NCBI RefSeq assembly: GCF_001625655.1
Contig: NZ_AUYB01000114.1
Location: forward strand, 1 to 64,000
Length of the DNA: 64,000 nt
Direction: 5' to 3'
Source of the DNA: Pseudoalteromonas luteoviolacea DSM 6061
GTDB taxonomy: Bacteria; Pseudomonadota; Gammaproteobacteria; Enterobacterales; Alteromonadaceae
Shown here: one piece after another, positions 42,765 to 53,307 of the stretch
Position numbering within the stretch: position 1 is the first letter of the stretch
How the letters are laid out: each line of letters begins with the position of its first letter
Position numbers and translations under genes: made by a program
Notes under the pieces: generated by a model
Told to the model about the DNA's origin: nothing
The model's database searches: none
The model's input: only the letters and a program-made list of their open reading frames with translations

Positions 42765-44456
42765 ATGCCTGCTTTTACTGATGTTTTACTCACTAAGCTA
42801 ACCCGTGCGACAATTAAGCGTTGGCTCGTTGGGGCGAGTGTTCCTGTCATGTTACTTGGTTTAAGTGGCTGTGTGACTGAAACTCGCTACGCAAATAGCA
42901 ACAAACCCGTAGTACAAAAGAAGACTGATAATCAAGATGCGGCTAAAACGCGCATTGCATTAGCTCTGCAGTACTTAGGTGCCGGCAACAACACTCAAGC
43001 CAAGTATAACTTGGATCGAGCCCTCAGCTTAGCACCTAAACTTCCTGAAAGTCATTACGCTCTTGCTTACTATTTTGAGCAAGTGGGTGAGAACGAAAAA
43101 GCCGAAAGTGCTTATATTCAAGCCCTTAAGTTTGGTCCGAATGATCCAAATACGCGTAACAACTACGGCACATTTTTATGCCGTATTGGTGAATTTGATA
43201 AAGCAACAGAGCAATTTTTCAAAGCAATAGATATTCCAAGCTATTTGCGAGTGGCTCAAAGCTACGAGAACTTGGCACTGTGTGCTTTGCGCCAAGACAA
43301 CTTTGACTTGGCTTTAGACTATTTGAAGCGGGCTCTTGATCACAACTCCCAAAGGCAATCCGTACTAATTTTAACGGCTAGCATCTTTTACGCTAAAAGC
43401 GAGCTTCATAAAGCTGAAGATGTTTTGAAGTTGTATGCTAACAAAGGGTTTGTGTCAGCCAGAGGTATGTTATTAGAGCACTTACTGGTGTCGCGAATGG
43501 GGCGACTACAGTATGCGCAAGAGTTAGAGACTTTATTGTTACAGACTTATCCCCAATCGTTAGAAGCACAGTTAGTCCTGAACAAAACTGTGCATTTAAG
43601 TGAATTTGAACAACTCAAAGAGCAATATAGAACATCTCAGTTAGATAAGATAACCAATGTAGATGGTACTAAGGTCGTTGCGAATCCACAGATCAAAATT
43701 AAGCGCAAAACACCAAAACGCTTGGCAGACAAAGTTGATCAGTCAATGCCGCAGCCTTTTAGCGATGAACGAGGCGCTTCACACTCGTTAATTTCGGCGG
43801 TTAACGAACCTCAACCTACTCAAGTAAGTGCTAATACGCAGATCAAGGGTGAAGAGCCAGTTCAGCAAGCAGTGGTAAATTCAGACGTATTCATAACAGA
43901 TTCACCAGCACCTCGTAGAGTGCAGTTTGCACCACCTTCTCGCGAAGATACTGAAGTTAAATTAACGCAATCGCAACAGCAAGTGCGTTTTGTGTCAGAA
44001 GCTCCAAAGCAAAATGCCGAACAGGTGGTATTCCATCGCACGGATCCAAGTGACATTGTATTTACGCCGCAGACACAAGCTACACCGCTAGAATCAGTCA
44101 GTGGTGAAGGCAGGATGCTTAATGAAGAGGTACTTATTCCTAAGGTACCTTCTCATCGAATTGAAATGGGCGAAAACCTATTTAGTTTGTCAGTAAAATA
44201 TAATATTAAGCTGGAAAAGTTGTTAAAATGGAATGCACTGAGAAAATCAGACCGGCTGACAATCGGACAAGTAATTTATTTAAATGATCCAAATACAACG
44301 CATTCAATCGTAAAGGGGGAGTCATTGTTTGATATCGCCATTAAGCACAAGTTATTGATTGATGATTTAATGCGTTGGAACAGATTAACACCAGATGTTG
44401 CCCTTGAACCTGGGCGACGTATTTTAATCGTAGATCCAAACAACTATATTTTATGA
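42765..44456 (+). CDS. pilF: Type IV pilus biogenesis lipoprotein PilF/PilW with C-terminal LysM domains
   Basis: 563 residues from the ATG at 42765 (AAAGGGTGG upstream); a TTG 18 bases earlier is rejected. A lipobox (LLGLSGC, Cys near 36) follows a charged N-terminus. Residues about 60-300 are TPR repeats of PilF/PilW, the pilotin that helps PilQ secretin assembly. The usual protein is near 250 residues; here a low-complexity Gln/Pro-rich linker (about 300-455) leads to two LysM domains (HRIEMGENLFSLSVKYNI and HSIVKGESLFDIAIKHKL), which bind peptidoglycan. It overlaps rodZ by four bases (ATGA). Confidence 0.9.
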   Translation: MPAFTDVLLTKLTRATIKRWLVGASVPVMLLGLSGCVTETRYANSNKPVVQKKTDNQDAAKTRIALALQYLGAGNNTQAKYNLDRALSLAPKLPESHYALAYYFEQVGENEKAESAYIQALKFGPNDPNTRNNYGTFLCRIGEFDKATEQFFKAIDIPSYLRVAQSYENLALCALRQDNFDLALDYLKRALDHNSQRQSVLILTASIFYAKSELHKAEDVLKLYANKGFVSARGMLLEHLLVSRMGRLQYAQELETLLLQTYPQSLEAQLVLNKTVHLSEFEQLKEQYRTSQLDKITNVDGTKVVANPQIKIKRKTPKRLADKVDQSMPQPFSDERGASHSLISAVNEPQPTQVSANTQIKGEEPVQQAVVNSDVFITDSPAPRRVQFAPPSREDTEVKLTQSQQQVRFVSEAPKQNAEQVVFHRTDPSDIVFTPQTQATPLESVSGEGRMLNEEVLIPKVPSHRIEMGENLFSLSVKYNIKLEKLLKWNALRKSDRLTIGQVIYLNDPNTTHSIVKGESLFDIAIKHKLLIDDLMRWNRLTPDVALEPGRRILIVDPNNYIL

Positions 44457-45421
44457 ACCAAGAAGAGATTGAAACCACGGCCGAGACTATATCTCTCGGT
44501 CAAACTTTAGCAAACGCAAGGGCCGAACAAAACTTGAGCCTTGAAGACGTTGCTGGCCGCCTAAAGCTTAATCATACTCAGCTTACAAAACTGGAACAAG
44601 ATGACTATCACAGCTTAGGCCCAGAGACTTTTGTTAGAGGTTATATTAAGAGTTATAGTGCGCTGCTTGGTTTGGATAACGAGCAAGTTCTAAGCTTGTA
44701 TCAAAGTCCCAATGTGCCAGAGCAAAAGCGCAATATGAAAAGTTTTTCGAGGCGCACAGAGAAAGAAGCGCACGACAGTAGGCTAATGATTGTGAGCTAT
44801 ATAGTTGCGATTGTGTTTCTGGGGTTGTCGGCGTTTTGGTGGTGGCAAACAGCCAGCACGTCAGATAACGTCGAAGAGGCCAGCTTTATCCCTGAAAGTA
44901 CAAGCTCTTCAGCACCTCAGAGTCCGTCGCTTACTGAGCAATCTATTGATAATGCCCAATCAGTTGAAACAGAGGCAAGTACGGAAACTGTATCACCGGA
45001 GCAAAGCCTTGATACAAATATGCCTGTAGAGCCGAGCGCAGTGCAAGAGCAACAAAATAAGGTAGCTGCAACGAATGAATTAGCATCAGCGCCAGTTGAG
45101 CAACCACAATTAGAAACGGTTGAGGCGCCATCAAACACTTCAACATCGACGTCGAATGACTCTGAATTGACACCTCCTAGTCAAGTCGTGATGCATTTTG
45201 AAGAAGACAGTTGGGTTGAAATTTTTGATGCGACACAAGAGAGAGTAGCATTTGGTGTCAAAAAGGCAGGCTACACTATGACCGTAAGCGGCATTGCCCC
45301 GTTTTCCGTTGTGTTAGGAAAACATCAAGTAGTCAGTATTCAACTGGATGGTCAACCAGTTGATATTTCAGGGTTGCCTCGCAATCGTTTAGCAAAGTTT
45401 AATTTACCGTTAGCAGAGTAG
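44453..45421 (+). CDS. rodZ: Cytoskeletal membrane protein RodZ
   Basis: 322 residues. N-terminal helix-turn-helix of the RodZ type ([20 protein letters not shown]), one membrane segment (about 112-130, [19 protein letters not shown]), a Ser/Thr/Gln-rich periplasmic linker, and a C-terminal DUF4115 beta domain ([18 protein letters not shown]). RodZ links MreB to the wall-elongation complex. Start codon overlaps the pilF stop; ispG follows after five bases. Confidence 0.95.
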   Translation: MNQEEIETTAETISLGQTLANARAEQNLSLEDVAGRLKLNHTQLTKLEQDDYHSLGPETFVRGYIKSYSALLGLDNEQVLSLYQSPNVPEQKRNMKSFSRRTEKEAHDSRLMIVSYIVAIVFLGLSAFWWWQTASTSDNVEEASFIPESTSSSAPQSPSLTEQSIDNAQSVETEASTETVSPEQSLDTNMPVEPSAVQEQQNKVAATNELASAPVEQPQLETVEAPSNTSTSTSNDSELTPPSQVVMHFEEDSWVEIFDATQERVAFGVKKAGYTMTVSGIAPFSVVLGKHQVVSIQLDGQPVDISGLPRNRLAKFNLPLAE

Positions 45422-45426
45422 TCGTC

Positions 45427-46548
45427 ATGTTTTCAGAATCACCGATAAAGCGAAGAAAGTCCACCCGGATCAACGTTGGTAATGTGCCGATAGGCGATGG
45501 TGCGCCAATTGCCGTTCAGTCCATGACAAATACAGACACACTTGATGTAGATGCCACGGTTGGACAAATTCGTGCTATTCAAGATGCTGGTGCAGACATT
45601 GTGCGCGTTTCAGTTCCAACAATGGATGCGGCAGAAGCATTTAAAAGTATAAAAGAACAAGTGGACATTCCACTGGTTGCAGATATTCATTTTGACTATC
45701 GAATAGCACTAAAAGTTGCCCAATATGGGGTGGACTGTTTGAGGATTAACCCTGGTAATATAGGAAGTGAAGACCGTATTCGCGCGGTTGTAGACGCAGC
45801 TCAAGAGCGTAATATTCCAATTCGAATTGGTGTTAATGGCGGCTCTTTGGAGCGCGACTTGCAAGAAAAGTACGGTGAACCTACGCCTGAAGCTTTATTG
45901 GAATCGGCTATGCGTCATGTCGAGATTCTTCAGCGTCTAAACTTTGACCAGTTTAAAGTGTCAGTGAAAGCGTCAGATGTATTTTTGGCGGTGGGAGCTT
46001 ATCGCCTTTTAGCAAAAGAAATCGACCAACCTTTGCATTTGGGCATAACAGAAGCCGGTGGGTTTAGAGCCGGTTCAGTGAAGTCCGCGGTGGGTCTAGG
46101 TATGTTGCTTGCTGAAGGTATTGGGGATACGCTACGTGTCTCTTTAGCAGCTGATCCAGTGCAAGAAATTAAAGTTGGCTTTGATATATTAAAATCACTA
46201 CGTATACGTTCTCGAGGCATTAACTTTATTGCGTGCCCGAGTTGTTCTCGTCAAGAGTTTGATGTTGTTAACACCATGAACCAGCTAGAAGAAAGGTTAG
46301 AGGATATTATCTCACCTATCACGGTTTCAGTAATTGGGTGTGTTGTAAATGGCCCAGGCGAAGCGCTTGTGAGTGACTTAGGTTTGGCGGGGGCTAATCG
46401 TCGTTCAGGGCTATACATCAATGGTGAGCGTCAAAAAACACGTATCGACAATGACAATATTGTTGAGCAGCTAGAAGAGCAAGTTAGAGAGTATGTTGCG
46501 AAAAAAGAAGCGCAACCAACTATAGACGTAAAAATCATCGAAGAATAA
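45427..46548 (+). CDS. ispG: 4-hydroxy-3-methylbut-2-enyl diphosphate synthase IspG
   Basis: 373 residues, standard size for the gammaproteobacterial form. Carries out the penultimate step of the MEP isoprenoid pathway with a [4Fe-4S] cluster; the cluster cysteines are in [15 protein letters not shown] and [12 protein letters not shown]. The start ([19 protein letters not shown]) is typical. In the rodZ-ispG-hisS order common to the group. Confidence 0.98.
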   Translation: MFSESPIKRRKSTRINVGNVPIGDGAPIAVQSMTNTDTLDVDATVGQIRAIQDAGADIVRVSVPTMDAAEAFKSIKEQVDIPLVADIHFDYRIALKVAQYGVDCLRINPGNIGSEDRIRAVVDAAQERNIPIRIGVNGGSLERDLQEKYGEPTPEALLESAMRHVEILQRLNFDQFKVSVKASDVFLAVGAYRLLAKEIDQPLHLGITEAGGFRAGSVKSAVGLGMLLAEGIGDTLRVSLAADPVQEIKVGFDILKSLRIRSRGINFIACPSCSRQEFDVVNTMNQLEERLEDIISPITVSVIGCVVNGPGEALVSDLGLAGANRRSGLYINGERQKTRIDNDNIVEQLEEQVREYVAKKEAQPTIDVKIIEE

Positions 46549-46575
46549 CCCAATTCGGTGGTTGAATTTATTTCG

Positions 46576-46603
46576 TTTACGTTTTAAGCGAGCAGGGTAT
46601 AAT
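46576..46603 (+). promoter_or_regulatory. Promoter before hisS
   Basis: TTTACG (46576-46581), a 16-base spacer, TATAAT (46598-46603). The leader then holds a short dyad CAGGAT (46628-46633) / ATCCTG (46642-46647), flanked by two direct TGCATTC copies. The hisS operon may therefore be transcribed separately from ispG. Confidence 0.5.
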
Positions 46604-46692
46604 GGGCGCATTTTATCGCACTGCATTCAGGATTTTGTTGTATCCTGCATTCGTAATTTAGAGAAAAGAATAGTTAATATTTAGGAATTTCA

Positions 46693-47970
46693 GTGGCAAA
46701 TCAAATTAAGGCAATTCGTGGCATGAAAGATTGCCTACCGGGTTCAACTCAGATCTGGCAAAAAATAGAAACGACTCTCAGAGATACACTAGCAGCATTT
46801 GGTTATCAAGAAATACGCTTCCCTATTGTAGAGTCAACAGATCTGTTTAAGCGCTCTATCGGTGAAGTAACTGATATCGTTGAAAAGGAAATGTACACTT
46901 TTGAAGACCGCAATGGCGATAGCTTAACTTTGCGCCCTGAAGGTACCGCAGTGTGTGTAAGAGCTGGGATTCAAGAAGGTCTGCTCTATAACCAAGAACA
47001 ACGCCTATGGTATATGGGACCTATGTTCCGTCGTGAACGTCCGCAAAAAGGTCGCTACCGTCAATTCTATCAGTTCGGTGTTGAAACGTTTGGTATTGCA
47101 ACTGCGGATATTGATGCTGAACTAATCATCATGACAGCTCGTTTATGGAAAGCTTTCGGTATCAGTAACCATGTTCGTTTAGAATTGAACTCGCTTGGTT
47201 CTAATGAATCACGAGCGGCATATAAAGATATTTTGATTGCCTACCTTGAGCAGCATCAGGATAAATTAGATGAAGATGCAAAACGTCGTATGTATTCTAA
47301 TCCTTTGCGCGTTCTAGATAGCAAAAACCCTGAGGTACAAGCGGTTGTTGTAGGTGCTCCGAAGCTTTCTGATCACCTTGATGAAGAGTCACAGCAACAT
47401 TTTGCAAATTTATGTGAACGTTTAGACGCCGCTGGCGTCGAATACCAGGTAAATGAAAATCTTGTTCGTGGCTTAGACTACTACAACCGAACAGTATTTG
47501 AGTGGGTAACAGACAGTTTAGGTGCCCAAGGCACGGTTTGTGCCGGTGGCCGCTACGATGGTCTTGTGGAGCAACTAGGTGGCAAAGGCACACCAGCTGT
47601 TGGCTTTGCAATGGGCATGGAAAGACTGATTCTGCTACTTGAAGAGCTGAACAGTGTTGGTGAGATCCGTCGCAACGTTGATGTTTATGTTGCTGCAATG
47701 GGTGATGCTGCAAGCATTAAAGCGCCAGCACTTGCAGATCAGCTACGCGATGATATCAAGGGATTACGAGTGCAGGTACATGCCGGTGGTGGTAATTTCA
47801 AAAAACAATTGAAGCGTGCAGATAACAGTGGTGCAGTCGTTGCGTTGATTTTCGGTGAAGATGAAATCGCAAACGGCACGGTAACGATTAAGTACTTACG
47901 CGAACAAAAAGAACAAATAACTCTGCCAATGGCTGAGGCACAGGCACTGTTGGCCGAATTGGCTGGTTAA
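46693..47970 (+). CDS. hisS: Histidyl-tRNA synthetase
   Basis: 425 residues, GTG start with an AGGA site ten bases upstream. Class II synthetase: [17 protein letters not shown] at the N-terminus, motif 2 region ([32 protein letters not shown]), the histidine-specific [16 protein letters not shown] and motif 3 ([15 protein letters not shown]), then the anticodon-binding domain. Nine bases before yfgM. Confidence 0.98.
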   Translation: MANQIKAIRGMKDCLPGSTQIWQKIETTLRDTLAAFGYQEIRFPIVESTDLFKRSIGEVTDIVEKEMYTFEDRNGDSLTLRPEGTAVCVRAGIQEGLLYNQEQRLWYMGPMFRRERPQKGRYRQFYQFGVETFGIATADIDAELIIMTARLWKAFGISNHVRLELNSLGSNESRAAYKDILIAYLEQHQDKLDEDAKRRMYSNPLRVLDSKNPEVQAVVVGAPKLSDHLDEESQQHFANLCERLDAAGVEYQVNENLVRGLDYYNRTVFEWVTDSLGAQGTVCAGGRYDGLVEQLGGKGTPAVGFAMGMERLILLLEELNSVGEIRRNVDVYVAAMGDAASIKAPALADQLRDDIKGLRVQVHAGGGNFKKQLKRADNSGAVVALIFGEDEIANGTVTIKYLREQKEQITLPMAEAQALLAELAG

Positions 47971-47979
47971 GAGGTTAGA

Positions 47980-48594
47980 ATGGAAATTTATTCAACAGAA
48001 GAACAACAAGCAGAAGCAATAAAACGCTTTTTTAAAGAAAACGGTACATCTCTTATCGCAGGTGCGGTACTAGGTCTAGGTGGTCTGTATGGTTGGAAAG
48101 CCTACAACCAAAATCAAATTACATCTGCGGAAGCAAGTTCAGAAGCTTACAATCAGTTAATTGAAAGCGGTGAAGTATTGTCAAAAAGTGATGCTTTTCT
48201 AACTGAAAATGCAGACTCTAATTACGCTGTATTAGCTGCATTTGTAGCTGCAAAAGAAGCGGTTGATGCAGGTGAGCTTGAGCAAGCAGCGAGCAAGTTA
48301 ACTTTCATTGCTGACAATGTTAAAAGCCCTGAATTAAAAGCTACGGCACTACTTCGTTTAGCAAGAGTACAACTTGCTCAATCAAAGCATGACGAAGCAC
48401 TGGCGACCTTAGGTAAATCTATTCCTGCTAGCTTTGCTGCTCAAGTTGCTGAAGTGAAGGGTGACATATACCTGTCTACAGGCGACCAAGAAAAGGCGCG
48501 TGAGCAGTATCAAAAAGCGATTGATGCAGACGGTGCAGATAACAATGCGTTGTTGCAGATTAAGTTGGATGATTTAGCTAAAGCGTCAAACTAA
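47980..48594 (+). CDS. yfgM: YfgM-family TPR membrane protein (SecYEG-associated)
   Basis: 204 residues. Short cytoplasmic N-terminus, a membrane helix (about 23-41, SLIAGAVLGLGGLYGW), then TPR-like helices in the periplasm. In E. coli YfgM works with PpiD at the SecYEG translocon. Between hisS and bamB as usual; GAGG ribosome site. It ends nine bases before bamB. Confidence 0.93.
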   Translation: MEIYSTEEQQAEAIKRFFKENGTSLIAGAVLGLGGLYGWKAYNQNQITSAEASSEAYNQLIESGEVLSKSDAFLTENADSNYAVLAAFVAAKEAVDAGELEQAASKLTFIADNVKSPELKATALLRLARVQLAQSKHDEALATLGKSIPASFAAQVAEVKGDIYLSTGDQEKAREQYQKAIDADGADNNALLQIKLDDLAKASN

Positions 48595-48603
48595 GGAGTC
48601 GCC

Positions 48604-49779
48604 ATGAAGAAGTTGACGATGGCCTCACTGGCGCTTTGTATGGCGTCACTTTTGGGTTGTTCTTCGAGTGATGATGAAGAAGAACTAGTATTACCGGAAA
48701 TTGTAAATCAGTTTGAACCTCAAACGATTTGGCAAGAGTCACTGGGAGATGGCGTTGAACACTACTTTTCTCGCTTAACACCGACTACACACAATGAGCG
48801 CATTTTTGTTGCCGAACGAAAAGGCCGAGTTGCAGCTTTCGATACGAGCAGTGGCAAACAGTTGTGGGAAGTGGACACGCGTGAAGAAACATCTTTATGG
48901 CCTTGGGCTGATGATGACTCAGCAAAGCTATCTGGTGGTATTTTACAAGCTTACGGTAAACTCTATATCGGTTCTGAACATGGAGAAGTGATTGCACTTG
49001 ACCGTGAAACCGGTGAGACGGTATGGCGAAAGTCAGTGCCAGGCGAAGCCTTGTCAACCCCAAGTGCTGGCGATGGTCTGATATTTGTCAACTTAGGTTC
49101 TGGTAAATTATTGGCGTTGCACCCTGACACAGGCGAACAGCGCTGGAGCTACGAACAAGAAGTGCCTGCGCTTACGCTGCGAGGCCTTAGTTCACCTACA
49201 TCTGCAAATGGTGGAGTACTTGTAGGTGAAGAAAGTGGCAAACTTACGGTACTTATTGCGGATAGTGGTTTCTCTGCTTGGAGCACCGATATTGCACTAG
49301 CAGAGGGCTCTTCAGAGTTTGAACGCTTAGTCGATGTTGACACAAAACCTGTTGTATCCGGTGCGTATGTTTATACGATAGCGTATAATGGTAAGCTTGC
49401 TGCGCTTGATGTGCGTTCAGGTAACACCGTTTGGGACCGTGAATATAGCAGCTATCGTGATTTAACTATTGAATTAAATACCATTTACTTGGTAGATAGC
49501 GAAGGTGTGCTCTATGCTCTAGATAAAGACTCGGGCACTGAGCGTTGGAGTCAATCTGGATTACGAGGTTGGTATCTAACAGCCCCAGCGGTGGCTGGTG
49601 ATTATGTCGTTGTTGGTGATCAGGAAGGTAATCTACACTGGCTTGACAAGAAAACTGGTGCTTTAGTTTCTCGACAAGAGTTTGATGATTCAGGCTTTTT
49701 CGTTGAACCAATCGTGGCGGATGGCAAGCTATTTGTCTATACCCGCGATGGTGAGATAAGTGCGATAAAAGTTCCTTAG
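48604..49779 (+). CDS. bamB: Outer-membrane protein assembly factor BamB
   Basis: 391 residues. Lipobox (ASLLGC, Cys near 19), then an eight-bladed PQQ-type propeller with repeated blade signatures (GKLYIGSEHGEVIALDRETG, GSGKLLALHPDTGEQRWSYE, NGKLAALDVRSGNTVWDRE). It is the lipoprotein of the BAM complex that helps insert outer-membrane beta-barrels. A strong AAGGAG precedes the ATG. A terminator follows. Confidence 0.97.
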   Translation: MKKLTMASLALCMASLLGCSSSDDEEELVLPEIVNQFEPQTIWQESLGDGVEHYFSRLTPTTHNERIFVAERKGRVAAFDTSSGKQLWEVDTREETSLWPWADDDSAKLSGGILQAYGKLYIGSEHGEVIALDRETGETVWRKSVPGEALSTPSAGDGLIFVNLGSGKLLALHPDTGEQRWSYEQEVPALTLRGLSSPTSANGGVLVGEESGKLTVLIADSGFSAWSTDIALAEGSSEFERLVDVDTKPVVSGAYVYTIAYNGKLAALDVRSGNTVWDREYSSYRDLTIELNTIYLVDSEGVLYALDKDSGTERWSQSGLRGWYLTAPAVAGDYVVVGDQEGNLHWLDKKTGALVSRQEFDDSGFFVEPIVADGKLFVYTRDGEISAIKVP

Positions 49780-49803
49780 TAGTTACTAAGTAAAAGATTT
49801 TGT

Positions 49804-49829
49804 AAGGCTTCGCACTGCGAAGCCTTTTG
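49804..49829 (+). terminator. Terminator after bamB
   Basis: Perfect 10-bp stem AAGGCTTCGC / GCGAAGCCTT with loop ACT and trailing TTTTG. Confidence 0.88.
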
Positions 49830-49851
49830 TTGTTTAAAAAAGAGGTAGTCT

Positions 49852-51327
49852 ATGCTTCCTGTGATCGCTCTGGTAGGGCGGCCAAATGTGGGTAAGTCCA
49901 CATTATTTAATCGATTAACGCGTACTCGTGACGCACTTGTAGCCGACTTTCCTGGTCTGACTCGCGATCGCAAGTACGGTCAGGCAGATTACGACGGCTA
50001 TGAATTCATCGTTGTTGATACCGGTGGTATTGATGGCAGTGAAGAGGGTATTGAAACTGAAATGGCAGAGCAATCACTTCTGGCAATTGAAGAAGCCGAT
50101 ATTGTTCTGTTTTTGGTGGATGCTCGTGCCGGCATGACTGCTGCAGATCAGGCGATTGCCCAGCATTTAAGAAGACAGGAAAAGAAAAGCTTTATTGTTG
50201 CCAATAAAACAGACGGTATAGACGCCGACTCAAGCTGTGCTGAATTTTACCAGCTGGCATTAGGTGATATTCATCAAATAGCTGCTGCTCATGGTCGTGG
50301 TGTGACTCAGCTTCTTGAAGCAACACTTGGTCCGATTGTGGCGGAATTAGCGCAGCAAGAAGATGATATCGAGCAGAGTGATGATAGCATTGCCGAACTG
50401 TACCTTGAAGGCGAAGAAGCACCTGAAGAGGGCAAGTCAGGCTTTGAAGACAAACCAATTAAATTGGCGATTATTGGTCGTCCAAATGTAGGTAAGTCAA
50501 CGCTTACAAACCGCATCTTAGGTGAAGAAAGGGTAATCGTTTACGATATGCCTGGCACTACTCGAGATTCAATTTACATCCCAATGACGCGTAATGATCG
50601 TGAGTATGTACTTATCGATACAGCCGGTGTACGTAAACGCAAAAAAGTAAGCGATGTCGTCGAAAAGTTCTCGGTTATAAAAACGCTTAAAGCAATCGAA
50701 GATGCGAATGTCATTTTGCTGGTTGTTGATGCTCGAGAGGGTATCTCAGATCAAGATTTAAGCCTACTAGGTTTTGCTCTAAACTCTGGTCGCTCTTTGG
50801 TGATTGCCGTCAATAAGTGGGATGGGCTAGACAACTATGTCAAAGAGCGTATCAAGTCAGAATTAGACAGAAGACTTGGCTTTATTGACTTTGCGCGCCT
50901 GCATTTTATTTCGGCATTGCATGGTACTGGTGTTGGGCATCTGTTTGAATCAGTAGACGAAGCATATGAGTCTGCAACAAAGCGTGTAAGTACTGCTATG
51001 TTACGTCGTATAATGGATATGGCTCAAGCCGACCACCAACCGCCATTGGTTCGTGGTCGTCGAGTGAAGCTTAAATATGCTCACGCCGGTGGTTATAATC
51101 CACCAAGAATCGTTATCCATGGTAACCAAGTACATGACTTGCCAGATAGCTATAAGCGCTACTTGATGAATTACTATCGTAAAGCACTTAATATTATGGG
51201 GACGCCGATAAAGATTGAGTTTAGAGAAGGTGATAACCCTTACTCAGGTCGCTCAAATAAAATGACGCTGTCGCAAAAGCGTAAATTAAGAGCGTTTACG
51301 AAAGAACAAAGAAATAAACCTTCATAA
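49852..51327 (+). CDS. der: Ribosome-assembly GTPase Der (EngA)
   Basis: 491 residues. Two tandem GTPase domains, each with GRPNVGKST; guanine motifs NKTDG and NKWDG; then the KH-like C-terminal domain (about 380-470). It acts in 50S subunit maturation. An acidic linker (about 170-205) joins the two G domains. It has AGAGG as ribosome site, follows bamB and ends at a strong terminator. Confidence 0.98.
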   Translation: MLPVIALVGRPNVGKSTLFNRLTRTRDALVADFPGLTRDRKYGQADYDGYEFIVVDTGGIDGSEEGIETEMAEQSLLAIEEADIVLFLVDARAGMTAADQAIAQHLRRQEKKSFIVANKTDGIDADSSCAEFYQLALGDIHQIAAAHGRGVTQLLEATLGPIVAELAQQEDDIEQSDDSIAELYLEGEEAPEEGKSGFEDKPIKLAIIGRPNVGKSTLTNRILGEERVIVYDMPGTTRDSIYIPMTRNDREYVLIDTAGVRKRKKVSDVVEKFSVIKTLKAIEDANVILLVVDAREGISDQDLSLLGFALNSGRSLVIAVNKWDGLDNYVKERIKSELDRRLGFIDFARLHFISALHGTGVGHLFESVDEAYESATKRVSTAMLRRIMDMAQADHQPPLVRGRRVKLKYAHAGGYNPPRIVIHGNQVHDLPDSYKRYLMNYYRKALNIMGTPIKIEFREGDNPYSGRSNKMTLSQKRKLRAFTKEQRNKPS

Positions 51328-51330
51328 AAA

Positions 51331-51357
51331 AATGGCGCATTGTGCGCCATTTTTTAT
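51331..51357 (+). terminator. der terminator
   Basis: AATGGCGCA / TGCGCCATT, a 9-bp stem with loop TTG, followed by a T run. Confidence 0.92.
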
Positions 51358-51480
51358 TGCCTTTTCTTGCCGTATCCATTCGATTATTTTTGTTCGAGCT
51401 TAAGTGGGCTTGGGCTAATTACTTTACGCTGCTCATTAATTATGCTTTATTAGTATTTATTTGCTTAACTTATTGTTGTG

Positions 51481-51870
51481 ATGCATTTTCTTAAAACAGT
51501 CATTTATGTAGATGACGTAGAAGAAGTCTTAGATTTTTACTTTCAAGCATTTGGGCTCAGCGCGCATTCAGTGACAGAAAATGGTGATTATGGAGAGCTG
51601 GAAACGGGGACTGTGTTGCTTGCGTTTGCGACCCACCCTGTGGCTCAGTCTCAGTTTAAACAGACTTATATTCGTTCTCAGCCAAAGCAGCCAGCACTGG
51701 GTTTTGAATTGACCTTAGGTTGTGAGAATGTATCAAGCAGTTATGATAAGGCGGTTGCTGCAGGTGCAGAGCCACTGTCTGCACCAAGTCAAAAAGGCAT
51801 ACATACACAGGCATATGTACGCGCGATAGAAGGTACTTTAATTGCCTTAGTCAGCGAGTGCGCGAGCTAG
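51481..51870 (+). CDS. VOC (glyoxalase-like) family protein
   Basis: 129 residues from the ATG at 51481 (a GTG immediately before it is also in frame). The order FLKTVIYVDDVEEVLDFYFQ, GLSAHSV, LAFATHP, ALGFELTL is that of single vicinal-oxygen-chelate modules. These are metal-dependent lyases, dioxygenases or antibiotic-binding proteins; the substrate is unknown. No good ribosome site. Its last 24 bases overlap the end of the convergent DUF2750 gene. Confidence 0.75.
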   Translation: MHFLKTVIYVDDVEEVLDFYFQAFGLSAHSVTENGDYGELETGTVLLAFATHPVAQSQFKQTYIRSQPKQPALGFELTLGCENVSSSYDKAVAAGAEPLSAPSQKGIHTQAYVRAIEGTLIALVSECAS

Positions 51871-52197
51871 GCTAACAGGCTCAATTTCAACGCAAACGTT
51901 GTCGTTATTCCAATTTATACCAATCAGAGCATTGTCATCTCTTAAATCTTCTACCCATTCATCAAGTAAAGAGTCCAAGTCAATAGCGATTGGTTTAAAC
52001 TCTTCCCACTCATCTTTACATTGCTCTAAAGCCGCTGATTCATCAGCCCATAATAGAAGTACGTCAGATTCTTCAAATTGATTTGATTCAACAATCACGA
52101 AGCCGCCGTCTTCTGCTCCAAGGGCCCATACTTGCTCACTTTGTTTAACCACTGTTACAAAGTTGACTACTTCTGATTCTAACTCAAGATCATTCAT
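51847..52197 (-). CDS. DUF2750-like protein
   Basis: 116 residues, acidic. The layout (VVKQSEQVWALGAEDGGFVI, VLLLWADESAALEQC, WEEFKPIAIDLDSLLDEWV) fits the DUF2750 family of small proteobacterial proteins without known function. It follows the GST-like gene by 20 bases on the minus strand and its end overlaps the convergent VOC gene. Confidence 0.7.
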   Translation of the reverse strand: MNDLELESEVVNFVTVVKQSEQVWALGAEDGGFVIVESNQFEESDVLLLWADESAALEQCKDEWEEFKPIAIDLDSLLDEWVEDLRDDNALIGINWNNDNVCVEIEPVSLARALAD

Positions 52198-52217
52198 ATT
52201 ATTTTACCAGTAAAAAT

Positions 52218-52796
52218 TTAGCTGCGCGGATCCGTTTGTTGTGCAATAGCATGACTATTCCATTTCTCTAGATGAGCTTGCAATCCATGATGGGTTGATA
52301 AGTCAGCTAGATTTCTGAATTGGATCCAGTCTAACAGGCAGTATAAACTGATCTGTAAATACTCGCAGTTCAAAAAAACGTCTGTTGTACATTGCTTATC
52401 TAAATAGGTTAATGTTTCAGTTATGCGTTCACGCTGCAAATTAAAAAATAAAACATCCCCTTGTGTATCTAAATCAGAGCGTTGCCCGAGTAACATTTCT
52501 ACAAGAGAATCATTACAAGCATTGATGGTTGTCAATAAATTCTCTTGGTCCCAGTTCAAGTGTGGGAGTGAAAATTTGTCTTGAAGATATCGAGCAATAG
52601 TATTGGAATCACATATCACTTGCTCTGCACAAATAAGAAAAGGAATTTTTCTAGCCGGGTTGTGCTCAATCAATATCTTGCGCTCATTAGGGTCGAAAAT
52701 ATTAATGATACGATACTCATAAGATAACTCGTGTAGTGAACAATACATTCTTAGTCGTCTTACATATGGAGAAGTATCGGAGCCATATAAAATCAT
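52218..52796 (-). CDS. Glutathione S-transferase-like protein
   Basis: 192 residues from the ATG at 52796, preferred because AAGGGA lies upstream and MILYGSDTSPYVRRLRMYC is the usual first strand and helix of a GST thioredoxin domain; the open frame continues 19 codons further without support. It has NPARKIPFLI and DSNTIARYL, the glutathione-binding signatures, then a helical C-terminal domain. Substrate unknown. Probably cotranscribed with the DUF2750 gene. Confidence 0.82.
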   Translation of the reverse strand: MILYGSDTSPYVRRLRMYCSLHELSYEYRIINIFDPNERKILIEHNPARKIPFLICAEQVICDSNTIARYLQDKFSLPHLNWDQENLLTTINACNDSLVEMLLGQRSDLDTQGDVLFFNLQRERITETLTYLDKQCTTDVFLNCEYLQISLYCLLDWIQFRNLADLSTHHGLQAHLEKWNSHAIAQQTDPRS

Positions 52797-52955
52797 GTGT
52801 ATTCCCTTTTTAATGGTTTCTGGAAATCCTAGCATGACAAATCGCGATGCCAATGTATACGCATAATTTGCAAAAGGTATTGTTATTGAGAGGGCAAAGA
52901 AAGGAAGGTATGAGGGGTGGGCAAAACCAGAGAGCCTAGTTCGCCCAGAGCAATT

Positions 52956-53237
52956 TTAGTCTTGTCGACTTGTCACTTCTAGCAGGTGATAGCCAAACTG
53001 CGTTTGTACAGGTCCTTGGACTTCGTTTAAAGGGGCTGAAAAAACGACTTTGTCGAATTCTGGCACCATCATGCCCGGACCAAACTCCCCAAGTGCACCA
53101 CCGTCTTGACCTGAAGGACAGTTAGAAAATTCTTTCGCCAGTGCAGCGAAGTCTTCTCCGTCATCAATTCTCTTTTTGAGTTCTAAACATTGCGCTTCAC
53201 TATCCACTAAAATATGTCTTGCACTTGCTAATGTCAT
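52956..53237 (-). CDS. ppiC: Parvulin-type peptidyl-prolyl isomerase PpiC
   Basis: 93 residues, the size of E. coli PpiC. A single rotamase domain without signal peptide: ASARHILVDSEAQC, FAALAKEFSNCPSGQDGG, LGEFGPGMMVPEFDKVVFS, QFGYHLLEV. A cytoplasmic folding catalyst. GGAGAG ribosome site. Flanked by GST-like and glutathione peroxidase genes on the same strand but with gaps of 70 to 160 bases. Confidence 0.95.
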   Translation of the reverse strand: MTLASARHILVDSEAQCLELKKRIDDGEDFAALAKEFSNCPSGQDGGALGEFGPGMMVPEFDKVVFSAPLNEVQGPVQTQFGYHLLEVTSRQD

Positions 53238-53307
53238 GTTCTCTCCATGCTTGCCTCAATTTAGTTCATACCTTATTCTAATTCAAAAGTATCAAAAACG
53301 CATGCTT

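Noticed and set aside
52218-52853. Longer GST-like start at 52853
   Set aside because: The 19 extra codons precede the true first beta strand; AAGGGA upstream of 52796 supports the shorter start.
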